A stretch of 21,830 nt of DNA, taken from an uncultured Collinsella sp. (lineage in GTDB: Bacteria; Actinomycetota; Coriobacteriia; Coriobacteriales; Coriobacteriaceae). The notes under the pieces are model-generated. The model had not been told where the DNA came from, searched no databases, and saw only the letters and a program-made list of their open reading frames with translations. The DNA lies in NCBI GenBank assembly GCA_902476475.1, contig CABSDO010000024.1, positions 1 to 21,830 on the forward strand, read 5' to 3'. The position numbers and the translations under genes were made by a program. The first letter of the stretch is position 1; each line of letters opens with the position of its first letter. Below are positions 7,178 through 13,496 of this stretch, in pieces.

Positions 7178-8401
7178 TTACTCAGTCGTCGACGAATCGT
7201 CGGTCGAACTCTTGGTGACGCCCTTCAGACTCACGTTATAGGGTACGTCCTTGGGCATGGGGTTGACGGTAATGTCGGCGTCCTTCTTGTACTGCTCCAG
7301 CCACTCGCTGTACGCGGTGCTGGCCGCCTGCGTCTTCACCACGTTGGAAACGTACTTCTTGATGTCCTTGGGTACCTGCTTGATGTCATCGACCTGATTA
7401 TCGACATGGAAGTAGTCGGTGCACTTGATGATGTGGTAGCCATAGGTCGACTCGACCACGTCGCTCACGTCGCCCTTGTTGAGCCCCTCGAGCGCCGTCT
7501 GGTAGCTGTCGACGAAAGTGGTGAGCTTATCCCAGCCCACATCGCCCTTCTTCTCCTTGGAACCTGTGTCCTCGGAGTACTGCTCAACGGCGTCCTCAAA
7601 GCTCAGCTCGCCGGAGTTGATCTTGTCCAGGCACTCCTGCGCCTTGGCCTTGGCGGCAGCCTTGTCCTCGTCGGAAGCGTCGGAATCGACCTTGATCAGA
7701 TTATTCGACGAGCGACGGGCGTCATTGTAGTTGGACAGGTTCTCGTTGATGTAATCGACAATCTCGCTGTCCTTGGGCTTGCTTGTGGGCGCTACCGCAT
7801 CCTTGAGTTTCTGCTGTGCCAGGCTCTCCTTGAGCGAGTCCTTGTAGGTATCCTCGGTATAGCCGTAGGTCTTGAGCGTTTTCTTAAAGGCCTTGGCGCC
7901 GCCGGCACTCTTGCAGGCGTCCTTCCAGGCCTTCTCGACCTCCTCGTCCGAGACGGTCACGCCGTTTTCCTTCTGCGCCTGCTGAAGCAGAATCTGCTGC
8001 GTGTAGGAGTCGATGAGCTGCTTGCGATACTTCTTGGGCGTGAGGTCGTTGTCGACCAGATACTGCGCCCAGTCCTTGTCCTTGGTGTAGCCGTAGGACG
8101 TACGCATGTTCATGATCTGCTTGGTCACGGTGTCCTCGGTGAGGTTGGTGCCATTGATGGTAGCAGCCACGCCACCAGTGAGCTTATAGCCCGAGCTGGC
8201 GCTTTCGGTCTGCGACATCAGGCCGGAGCACGCCATGGCCGAGACGGAAAGCAGCATCGCAAGCACGCCGATGACCACCAGGATGATCTTGACGGTCTTG
8301 GACACATAGGTCTTGCGCTGCTTCTTACGAGAGCTGGAGGCGGCGCGAGCCTGTTGCTCGGGCGTCGACGCGGCCTCGGGGTTCTTTTTCTTATTTGCCA
8401 T
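7178..8401 (-). CDS. Membrane-anchored peptidyl-prolyl isomerase (PrsA/SurA-like foldase)
   Basis: A 407-aa protein with a charged 35-residue cytoplasmic start, one membrane segment (about 37-57), and an extracytoplasmic chaperone/parvulin region. Residues near 75-220 resemble the SurA_N-type helical chaperone domain. About 225-330 matches the PpiC parvulin domain, with GELSFEDAVEQYSED, KKGDVGW and VVESTYGYHIIK. The cysteine after the membrane segment (SAMAC) is a poor lipobox match, so I read a membrane anchor and not a lipoprotein. The tail is Ser/Thr/Asp-rich. It probably helps exported proteins fold outside the membrane. The start has AAAGG about 7 nt upstream. Confidence 0.85.
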   Translation of the reverse strand: MANKKKNPEAASTPEQQARAASSSRKKQRKTYVSKTVKIILVVIGVLAMLLSVSAMACSGLMSQTESASSGYKLTGGVAATINGTNLTEDTVTKQIMNMRTSYGYTKDKDWAQYLVDNDLTPKKYRKQLIDSYTQQILLQQAQKENGVTVSDEEVEKAWKDACKSAGGAKAFKKTLKTYGYTEDTYKDSLKESLAQQKLKDAVAPTSKPKDSEIVDYINENLSNYNDARRSSNNLIKVDSDASDEDKAAAKAKAQECLDKINSGELSFEDAVEQYSEDTGSKEKKGDVGWDKLTTFVDSYQTALEGLNKGDVSDVVESTYGYHIIKCTDYFHVDNQVDDIKQVPKDIKKYVSNVVKTQAASTAYSEWLEQYKKDADITVNPMPKDVPYNVSLKGVTKSSTDDSSTTE

Positions 8402-8468
8402 GTTTGGCCTTTCGCATCACGAATCGAACAAACGCCATTGTGTCACAACGCAGCCCCCGCGGCACACC

Positions 8469-8518
8469 TGGTGCATAGGGGACAGGCTAATCTGCACCAT
8501 TTTGGTGCAAAGGGGACA
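8469..8518. repeat. Pair of overlapping GGGACA-core hairpins
   Basis: GGTGCA (8470-8475) and TGCACC (8494-8499) enclose TAGGGGACAGGC. A second hairpin, TGCACC-ATTTT-GGTGCA, shares the right arm and is followed by AAGGGGACAT. The two GGGGACA cores lie about 36 nt apart. Confidence 0.5.
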
Positions 8519-8533
8519 TACCTGGCAGCTGAC

Positions 8534-8640
8534 AGTTAGGGACGTTCCTTTTCTACCGGCAGTTAGGGACAGTCCCCAAGTGCCGGCACATAAGGAACGT
8601 CCCCAGGTGCCGGCTTAAGGAACGTCCCCAGGTGCCGGCT
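8534..8640. repeat. Tandem array of four 25-28 bp repeat units
   Basis: Two units (8591-8615 and 8616-8640) are identical 25-mers of the form TAAGGAACGTCCCC followed by AGGTGCCGGCT. Two degenerate units lie before them: 8534-8560, with AGGGACGTTCC and ACCGGC, and 8561-8587, with AGGGACAGTCCCC and GTGCCGGC. The array ends 10 nt from the stop of the PTS gene. There are no spacers and too few units for a CRISPR. It extends the GGGACA hairpin cluster. Confidence 0.8.
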
Positions 8641-8650
8641 TAGCTCCACC

Positions 8651-9118
8651 TTAGAAGTGGCGGCGGATGGCGTCGACCATGCCTTGGGGTGTGGTCTGGC
8701 CGAGTACGTCAGCTGCGGCGTCGGCATCCATAAAGATATTCATGAGCGCTTGCAGGGCCTCGACCTGGCCGCCCGGCTCGGCAATACCCAGGTTGATGAT
8801 GATCTGTGCCGGCACGGGAGCGCCCATGCCCGCCATAGCATTGAATGTCACGGGCGTAGCAGGCTTTACCACCGCGATATAGGGCTTAGCCACAAATCCG
8901 GGATCAGTATGCGGGATGGCAATATTGGCTGCCGGCATAGCAAGGCCCGTGGGATAGGCGTCCTCGCGTGCGCGAACTGCGTCAAGCCAGCCATCGGCAA
9001 TGTAGCCACGCGGGGCGAGCTCGCCCTCGAGTCGCGCAAACACCTCACTCGGCGTCGCGCACTCCCAATCAAAAAACACCAGCTCAGGCGAGAATAGCAT
9101 CTCGGCGTTATCCGCCAT
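8651..9118 (-). CDS. PTS fructose/galactitol-type sugar transporter subunit IIA
   Basis: A 155-aa cytoplasmic phosphocarrier domain of the mannitol/fructose IIA fold. The phosphorylated histidine is predicted to be H70 in NIAIPHTDPGF. The pattern with TPVTFNAM and PAQIIINLGI most resembles galactitol-type (GatA) subunits. The start at 9118 is chosen because GGAGGA lies 5 nt upstream; a longer reading to 9232 would overlap the PIN gene. No IIB or IIC gene is nearby, so it must serve a permease elsewhere or have a regulatory role. The sugar cannot be assigned. Confidence 0.83.
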   Translation of the reverse strand: MADNAEMLFSPELVFFDWECATPSEVFARLEGELAPRGYIADGWLDAVRAREDAYPTGLAMPAANIAIPHTDPGFVAKPYIAVVKPATPVTFNAMAGMGAPVPAQIIINLGIAEPGGQVEALQALMNIFMDADAAADVLGQTTPQGMVDAIRRHF

Positions 9119-9183
9119 ACCGTCCTCCAAAGTTGCACGAGGTTCACAATGCCCCATATGATAGCGAAACGAGACAGGCGGGG

Positions 9184-9651
9184 TTAGCCGAGGATCCCGA
9201 TCATCTCGAGCGCGCGAGCCGGTGTCAGACAAACTTCGGGCATCGCCTCCAGCATGCGCCGGTCACTCGTGACCACATAGTCAACATCCGCCGTCTCGCC
9301 CGAAGCGATGATGAGGTTGTCTTCAAGATCCGGCATGCGCTTGCCAAGCATGCGCGCCATCTCGCACTCTGCCAGTGAAAGCGGAGAGGCGGTCGCCACC
9401 TGCATCATGTGCTCAATGCAGGCCCATGACGCCGAGGCAAACGACACGTTAATCCCATTCGCATTCCGCCGGGCTAGCCGCCGAGGCAAAATATAGAACA
9501 CATCCTTTGCCGTCGTGGGCGCATACAGAAGGTCAATCGTTCCCGCCTCGGCCAGTTCAACCAATCTTTTCGCTTCGTCGAACGCCCCCTCTTGCAGGTA
9601 ATAATCGAGCCAAACGTTCGTATCTACCAAGAGATGCTTTGCCTCGATCAT
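9184..9651 (-). CDS. PIN-domain toxin (VapC-like ribonuclease)
   Basis: A 155-aa PIN nuclease-fold protein. The first acidic residue is D10 in LLVDTNVWLDYY. Others lie at D50, at D108/E110/D111 in DLEDNLIIASG, and at D130 in VTSDRRM, matching the metal-binding carboxylates of PIN RNases. In toxin-antitoxin pairs such proteins cut RNA. The ATG at 9651 overlaps the antitoxin stop as ATGA, so the start is well defined and translation is coupled to the antitoxin. The partner looks RelB/DinJ-like and not VapB-like. It could instead be a solitary PIN protein with another role, but the gene order fits a type II module. Confidence 0.85.
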   Translation of the reverse strand: MIEAKHLLVDTNVWLDYYLQEGAFDEAKRLVELAEAGTIDLLYAPTTAKDVFYILPRRLARRNANGINVSFASASWACIEHMMQVATASPLSLAECEMARMLGKRMPDLEDNLIIASGETADVDYVVTSDRRMLEAMPEVCLTPARALEMIGILG

Positions 9652-9992
9652 CGGCAATTCGCCTCAATGTCGGCAATCATCGCGTCATACATATCATCTC
9701 GTACGGCATCCCAGTCTTCCGCAGATGATCCAGCTGACGCAAAATCCGAGGCACTGAGCCCCAACGAAGAAAAAGCTAGGCCACACCCCTGCTCGGCCAG
9801 ACTCTCCGCACGGGGCGCCTCGCACTTATCCGTCACCATGAATCCCGGCAACGTTTGATGCTCGACGAGATAGGCCCAAAGCGCACGAATGGCATCGCTC
9901 GGCCCCAATCCATTGCGAGCCAGGACCGCATCGCCACCAGCTTTGAGCATAGGATCGATTCGCGTATTGAGCTGCACCGTCGCTGTACCCAT
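9648..9992 (-). CDS. RelB/DinJ-family antitoxin
   Basis: A 114-aa protein whose first 48 residues fit the ribbon-helix-helix pattern of RelB/DinJ: ATVQLNTRIDPMLKAGGDAVLARNGLGPSDAIRALWAYL, shown here in outline only by its strand (4-12) and two helices (13-26, 30-44). The acidic C-terminal half (AEDWDAVRDDMYDAMIADIE) would bind and neutralise the toxin. GAGGAG precedes the ATG. It is first in the pair, as usual for type II modules. A palindrome overlapping the promoter suggests self-repression. Confidence 0.83.
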   Translation of the reverse strand: MGTATVQLNTRIDPMLKAGGDAVLARNGLGPSDAIRALWAYLVEHQTLPGFMVTDKCEAPRAESLAEQGCGLAFSSLGLSASDFASAGSSAEDWDAVRDDMYDAMIADIEANCR

Positions 9993-10009
9993 AGCGGCTC
10001 CTCTCTACA

Positions 10010-10025
10010 TGCTAGCAGTATAGCA
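10010..10025 (-). promoter_or_regulatory. Antitoxin promoter with overlapping palindromic operator
   Basis: The minus strand shows an extended -10, TGCTATACT, with TATACT at 10017-10022. It is 25-30 nt before the antitoxin start. TGCTA (10010-10014) and TAGCA (10021-10025) form a perfect inverted repeat with a 6-nt spacer across the -10. A DinJ-like protein binding there would block transcription. The -35 region is weak. Confidence 0.5.
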
Positions 10026-10043
10026 AACATGAAAGGCCACGCA

Positions 10044-10088
10044 AAAGGGCCCCGCCCGCACGCGGACGGAACCCTATCGGATTTTTTG
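10044..10088. terminator. Terminator-like hairpin, possibly bidirectional
   Basis: AGGG...CCCT arms enclose CCGC-AC-GCGG, and TTTTTT follows on the plus strand. On the minus strand TTTTGC follows. No plus-strand gene ends here, so on that strand it may be a leftover of a lost gene. Confidence 0.45.
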
Positions 10089-10141
10089 GGATGGAAATGA
10101 CACCCGTCACGTTATTCAGAGTCCAAAATCAAAGAGGCTAT

Positions 10142-10187
10142 AAAAGCTGAGAGGGCTCATGTGATTCCATAAGCCCCCTCAGCTTTT
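10142..10187. terminator. Bidirectional intrinsic terminator behind the AlbA_2/GHKL gene
   Basis: AAAAGCTGAGAGGGCT (10142-10157) pairs with 10172-10187 over 16 bp with one mismatch. T-runs flank both sides. It lies about 70 nt behind the stop at 10259 on the minus strand. Confidence 0.75.
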
Positions 10188-10258
10188 TCGATAGTTAAGT
10201 CACAACAGCGCTTCGTCATTAACAAACACAAGCTGCCTCATTTTCCCGCTTCTGCCCT

Positions 10259-11725
10259 TTAGGCCCAATACGGAATATACCTTCGATATTTGGCGCCCGC
10301 ATCCTCGTCCTCTTCCTTTATCAACGCCTCTTCCAGGCACTCTCTGATTAGACGAGACATCGCCACCGTGTTTTTCTTTTCATCGGAAAGTCCAAAACGC
10401 TCTCGCAGTGACTGATTGCTCATCGACTCGCCTTGGGCGTACAAAAGACAAGCATGCCAGTACACAGCATTTTTTCGTTCGCTTTTTTTCATTCGAGTAT
10501 ATGGGCAATCGCAATAGAGCGTCACGAGCGTTCCCAGCCCGCCCTCACTCTTGATAACCGGTGAAGGCATGCCGGCTTTTTCGAGCGAATCTACGATTAA
10601 ATCCCAGCCCGTACCGCCTTCTTCGCAAAGATCCATTTGGCGCATGAGGGACGCCATCATCGAATTGCGCGTTTTCGGCTGCGCGTTGAGCACGCGTTCT
10701 GCCGGAATAAGCGTTGTCCCGGGATTAGAAAACTCGATACGATTGTCGTAAATCGCAACAAGAGGCCCCGCCGTGTTGTCAGCGATGTCTTGATGGATCA
10801 CGGCATTTGATAGCAGTTCGCGAATCGCCCTTTGGGGGTAGGCCGTCTGGATGCGTCGAAATGCGCCATCCAACGTCTCAACAGCCGGAATCATCGACAT
10901 GATCAGTTGCTCAGCCTGCGGAAGCGCTAAAGCGTAACCCTTATCGATTTCAGTATCACCAATAATGTCAAAGCTGCCTTTTCCCGCATATCGCACAATT
11001 CGCAGCATGCGTTTTCTGAGCTCCGGATAGCGAGAGAGCCTCTTTCCCACCAGAAGCACCCCCAAGCGCGTCATGCTATAACGGCCGTTGTCTTGGCGAT
11101 GAATCAGCTCTTGCTCACAGAGAGCAAGAATTACTCCGTCCAGATCGACGGGTCTCCTCAATCTGCACAGCTCAAAATATGCATCAATATCCAGAATCTC
11201 GGCGACCTCTTGAGGCGTCAGATCGCTCTCAACTACAGCGAGCTCCGCGTTCCCCGCCTGCAAGCGACGCCACAGCTCCGTCTCTCGCGCACTACCAGGA
11301 AGCAGTTCTGCCGTCGAAGATCCCTCTCGGATGTAGGCGGTCTTATCAAAATAGACCGGCTGAGCGTTCGCGGCGTGCACTTTCAGCACCACAAAGTGCT
11401 TTGTCTCATGGTCAATAACCGCAAACTCGTAATTCGCATTGTTTGAGAGCGCAAGCTTGAGCCACATCAAAAGCTCTTGGTTTCCCTTGCCCTTTGCGTG
11501 ATATGGGTTGAACTGGGTACCCACAAGCTCATGAGCATCGTCGCTCACGCCCCAGATCTTATAGGCATATGCACGGCCGCAGTAAGCGGCAGCGTTGGCA
11601 AGCGCAGAGATGTCACGCCCCGTTCTAACGGGGTCGCTATTACTCTCTTTAAACTCAAGCCACTCGGTTTCATCAGGATAGCCGATAAGTGAATAAATCA
11701 GCTCCATACCATCTGCTTCACCCAT
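10259..11725 (-). CDS. AlbA_2 (Schlafen-like) / GHKL ATPase domain protein with C-terminal winged helix
   Basis: A 488-aa protein of the widespread 'ATP-binding protein/transcriptional regulator' family. Residues 18-145 fit the AlbA_2 domain, starting ETEWLEFKES and ending YIREGSSTAELLPG. Residues about 300-405 fit a GHKL-type ATPase: N-box RELLSNAVIHQD (302-313, with E303, N307, H311), YDNRIEFSNPG (326-336) and GGTGWD (370-375). The C-terminal 65 residues look like a winged helix (NQSLRERFGLSDEKK). Members are found in accessory regions and are proposed to act as regulators or in phage defence; neither is shown here. The start at 11725 has AAGGAGG 8 nt upstream. Two perfect palindromes lie just upstream. 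Confidence 0.85.
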   Translation of the reverse strand: MGEADGMELIYSLIGYPDETEWLEFKESNSDPVRTGRDISALANAAAYCGRAYAYKIWGVSDDAHELVGTQFNPYHAKGKGNQELLMWLKLALSNNANYEFAVIDHETKHFVVLKVHAANAQPVYFDKTAYIREGSSTAELLPGSARETELWRRLQAGNAELAVVESDLTPQEVAEILDIDAYFELCRLRRPVDLDGVILALCEQELIHRQDNGRYSMTRLGVLLVGKRLSRYPELRKRMLRIVRYAGKGSFDIIGDTEIDKGYALALPQAEQLIMSMIPAVETLDGAFRRIQTAYPQRAIRELLSNAVIHQDIADNTAGPLVAIYDNRIEFSNPGTTLIPAERVLNAQPKTRNSMMASLMRQMDLCEEGGTGWDLIVDSLEKAGMPSPVIKSEGGLGTLVTLYCDCPYTRMKKSERKNAVYWHACLLYAQGESMSNQSLRERFGLSDEKKNTVAMSRLIRECLEEALIKEEDEDAGAKYRRYIPYWA

Positions 11726-11744
11726 TGAGCCTGCCTCCTTGCGC

Positions 11745-11778
11745 TCATTTTGATAACAAAATGATAAATAGACGACAA
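11745..11778 (-). promoter_or_regulatory. Promoter and 20-bp palindromic operator of the AlbA_2/GHKL gene
   Basis: On the minus strand TTGTCG (11773-11778), a 17-nt spacer and an extended -10 TGTTATCAA (hexamer 11750-11755) form a credible promoter. The -10 is embedded in a perfect palindrome, TCATTTTG-ATAA-CAAAATGA (11745-11764). Transcription would start about 15 nt before the start codon. This geometry fits repression by a dimer, possibly the gene's own product. Confidence 0.55.
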
Positions 11779-11782
11779 ATAG

Positions 11783-11796
11783 AATTGTGCACAATT
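11783..11796. promoter_or_regulatory. 14-bp perfect palindrome, candidate operator
   Basis: AATTGTGCACAATT is self-complementary and lies just upstream of the -35 hexamer of the AlbA_2/GHKL promoter. Its position suits a regulator-binding site. The bound protein is unknown. Confidence 0.45.
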
Positions 11797-12117
11797 TGAA
11801 GCTGAAGGCCAAGTTTTTCTGGTCATTTTCCCAGATAATCTCAATGCTGGAAGCTTTGTTCTCTGCAAAAGAGTCGACTGCCGTAATTGACAGGCAAGAA
11901 GATATGGCCCCGGTGTCAAAAGGAACTCAAGCAGCAGGGAATGTAATTAAACCAGCAACTATCGCCAAGCAAATGGGGGTTGTCCTTATCCAGCATCATG
12001 TCCTTCGAACAAATCGAGCGGCAGCGGCACAGCAACGAAAAACACAGCTGACAAACAGTGGCGCAGCGGCACTCCATTTTTATGTATTTCTGAAATTTCC
12101 GAAAAAGCCAGAATCTC

Positions 12118-12133
12118 ATTAGCATTTGATAAT
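12118..12133. promoter_or_regulatory. Candidate Crp/Fnr-type box 1 upstream of the regulator gene
   Basis: ATTAGCATTTGATAAT is an imperfect palindrome: ATTAGCA, spacer TT, TGATAAT; 6 of 7 arm positions are complementary. It recurs almost unchanged at 15423-15438. It lies 72 nt before the GTG start. Confidence 0.5.
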
Positions 12134-12134
12134 G

Positions 12135-12143
12135 CCCCCCCCC
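12135..12143. repeat. C9 homopolymer tract between two boxes
   Basis: Nine consecutive C residues follow box 1 directly and precede a possible -10 (TATCTT, 12151-12156). Such runs are prone to slipped-strand length change, which would alter box-to-promoter spacing. Confidence 0.85.
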
Positions 12144-12163
12144 GATGGCGTATCTTATTCTTG

Positions 12164-12179
12164 GTTAGCATTTGTTAAC
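12164..12179. promoter_or_regulatory. Candidate Crp/Fnr-type box 2, near the regulator start
   Basis: GTTAGCATTTGTTAAC has GTTAGCA and TGTTAAC arms around TT, 6 of 7 complementary. It lies 25 nt before the GTG start, downstream of box 1, so binding here would more likely repress than activate. Confidence 0.45.
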
Positions 12180-12204
12180 GATATGTGCCCGTTGGAGCGA
12201 TTCC

Positions 12205-12771
12205 GTGTCCCTGGATCCGAATTTTTTCTGTCAGTACGCCCCGTGCGACAACCAAAACCTATTAGCCGAGCTAGTGGCAATGGCTTCAATCCAGCAATTT
12301 CAAAAAAGAGAAATTATCCTTGAAATGGGTACCCAACAAAAATGGTTTTACCTTTTAAAACAGGGGGTAGCCTGTTCGTATTCTCTACAAAGCGATGGTT
12401 CGGAAATCACTGACTGCATAATGGCGGAGCCGGGCATGCCTGTAATACCTAGCCCCGAGTTTGACATTCCATCCCCGACTTATATTGAAGCTTTAACAGA
12501 CTGCACGCTCGTTCTTCTCAAGATAAGCGATGTTCAAAATAAAGCCCAATATAATCCAGGACTTGCAACTCTCATTAACCGATATCTATCAAGGGCTTGG
12601 CACGATCATTATAAAACCGAATCCGCACTTAGGCTGTTGCCGGCTCGTGACCGCTACAAATGGTTTCTCGAGGAGTATCCGGGGGTTATCGACAGGGTCC
12701 CCCATTCGCGCATCTCATCATTTTTGGGCATGTCACCAATTACGCTTTCACGCGTAAGGGCAAACATATAG
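12205..12771 (+). CDS. Crp/Fnr-family transcriptional regulator
   Basis: A 188-aa protein with an N-terminal cyclic-nucleotide-binding-type beta barrel (about 15-110; FYLLKQGVACSYSLQSDGSE is its core), a dimer helix and a C-terminal HTH. The end VPHSRISSFLGMSPITLSRV is a typical Crp HTH, cut short after the recognition helix. ERRTRY-type cAMP-binding residues are not evident, so the signal is unknown. Cysteines C9, C14, C71 and C100 do not follow the Fnr cluster spacing. The GTG at 12205 is preferred because GGAG lies 7 nt upstream. A TTG at 12172 would place the start inside an operator-like box. Two boxes upstream suggest self-control. The gene is AT-rich compared with the flanking operons. 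Confidence 0.82.
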   Translation: MSLDPNFFCQYAPCDNQNLLAELVAMASIQQFQKREIILEMGTQQKWFYLLKQGVACSYSLQSDGSEITDCIMAEPGMPVIPSPEFDIPSPTYIEALTDCTLVLLKISDVQNKAQYNPGLATLINRYLSRAWHDHYKTESALRLLPARDRYKWFLEEYPGVIDRVPHSRISSFLGMSPITLSRVRANI

Positions 12772-12781
12772 CAACGAGAAA

Positions 12782-13300
12782 CTATTTCCTTTTACGTTTA
12801 ATCTCAACGGTTATTGCTGAGCCGCATTCAGGACAAAAGTTGATCTCTCTACTGTATGCAATCCTACACTTCTTGCAATAACGCCATATGTCGCCCATAT
12901 CAATAGGACTAGCGCAATTTGTACAGAATTGAGCATCTATCTCATTTTTTGTACCGCAGCATTGGCATTCGATCTCATCGCAACAATTGGGACGTTTTTT
13001 CATTGGAGGGACCGGACAAGGATGACGTCTAGGCACCAAATCTTCAATTTGGGCATAGCAGAGGCGCTGGCTCTCTTTGATGTTTATCAGCATGCCGATT
13101 CGATGCTCAATACTCGACCGTATTTCATCTTCGCCCTCGCTTTTAACGATATCGTCGCATAACGCATCCACTAGAACCTGATAGTCATCTTCAAGTCTTC
13201 GCGCTTCTTCTTCAAGATCATAGATCAACTCAATGCGCGGCGTGGATCGTTCACCCGCATCAAGATGAAATGGCTCATGGTCAACTGGCAGCAGTGGCAT
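12782..13300 (-). CDS. Double zinc-ribbon protein of unknown function
   Basis: A 172-aa soluble protein. Residues 1-95 are charged and partly helical (IYDLEEEARRLEDDYQVLV looks coiled-coil-like). The C-terminal part has two zinc ribbons: C112/C115 with C126/C129, and C142/C145 with C156/C159, the second followed by a Lys/Arg tail. I do not recognise a specific family beyond 'zinc ribbon'. GAGGAGG lies 5 nt before the ATG, a very strong site. It is convergent with the Crp/Fnr gene, with only 10 nt between stops and no terminator. A decayed copy of its 5' end is found at 14278-14340, so the gene was duplicated here. Confidence 0.72.
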   Translation of the reverse strand: MPLLPVDHEPFHLDAGERSTPRIELIYDLEEEARRLEDDYQVLVDALCDDIVKSEGEDEIRSSIEHRIGMLINIKESQRLCYAQIEDLVPRRHPCPVPPMKKRPNCCDEIECQCCGTKNEIDAQFCTNCASPIDMGDIWRYCKKCRIAYSREINFCPECGSAITVEIKRKRK

Positions 13301-13321
13301 ATTATCCTCCTCTTAGCTTGC

Positions 13322-13355
13322 TGGCTGACTATCGCAATCAATCACTAACCAGCCA
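13322..13355. repeat. Hairpin before the zinc-ribbon gene
   Basis: TGGCTG (13322-13327) pairs with CAGCCA (13350-13355). A second small hairpin, CGCC-GAAA-GGCG extended by GCCAT/ATGGC around a bulge (13352-13376), adjoins it. Both lie 20-75 nt before the zinc-ribbon start and could affect its translation or transcript ends. Confidence 0.4.
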
Positions 13356-13472
13356 TTATCGCCGAAAGGCGATGGCGTTCTGGTCCCCCACATGCAGCAC
13401 CTCGGCAGACATAACAAGTCTCTGCGCCACAGCGACATCATCTGCCTTGTGTCGCGTATTAAGGTCTTTCAT
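13356..13472 (-). CDS. Possible small ORF or in-frame 3' extension of the membrane-protein gene
   Basis: From the ATG at 13472 the minus strand reads a 38-aa peptide beginning MKDLNTRHKADDVAVAQRLV and ending AFRR. The same frame is open right back to the TAG of the membrane-protein gene (13497-13499), 47 codons in total. Composition is protein-like, with an amphipathic helix. There is no strong ribosome site before the ATG. It could be a true small gene, a stop-codon readthrough tail, or the end of a gene that acquired a stop. I do not recognise the peptide. Confidence 0.35.
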   Translation of the reverse strand: MKDLNTRHKADDVAVAQRLVMSAEVLHVGDQNAIAFRR

Positions 13473-13496
13473 TTCATCCGCGTAATCTCGACACAG

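Larger units (their letters stand above)
11726..12204. other. 479-nt divergent intergenic region
   Basis: It separates the AlbA_2/GHKL gene (-) from the Crp/Fnr gene (+). Besides the two palindromes near 11745-11796 and the two Crp/Fnr-type boxes near 12118-12179, I see no convincing gene. Open frames of 60-110 codons exist on both strands (for example 11787-12122 +), but they lack a ribosome site and family features. A conserved RNA in 11800-12110 cannot be excluded. Confidence 0.5.

Noticed and set aside
8534..8640. CRISPR array
   Set aside because: The units are directly adjacent with no unique spacers, only four units exist, and no cas gene is present.
11787..12171. Open frames on both strands in the gap before the Crp/Fnr gene (111, 69 and 61 codons)
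   Set aside because: No suitable ribosome sites or recognisable families, and the frames run across the operator boxes and the C9 tract.
12172..12204. TTG start 11 codons upstream for the Crp/Fnr gene
   Set aside because: No ribosome site and the extra residues would be coded inside box 2. The GTG at 12205 has GGAG at the right distance.
12205..12771. A true Fnr oxygen sensor with a [4Fe-4S] cluster
   Set aside because: Four cysteines exist (9, 14, 71, 100), but they lack the N-terminal Fnr spacing, so an Fe-S cluster cannot be claimed.
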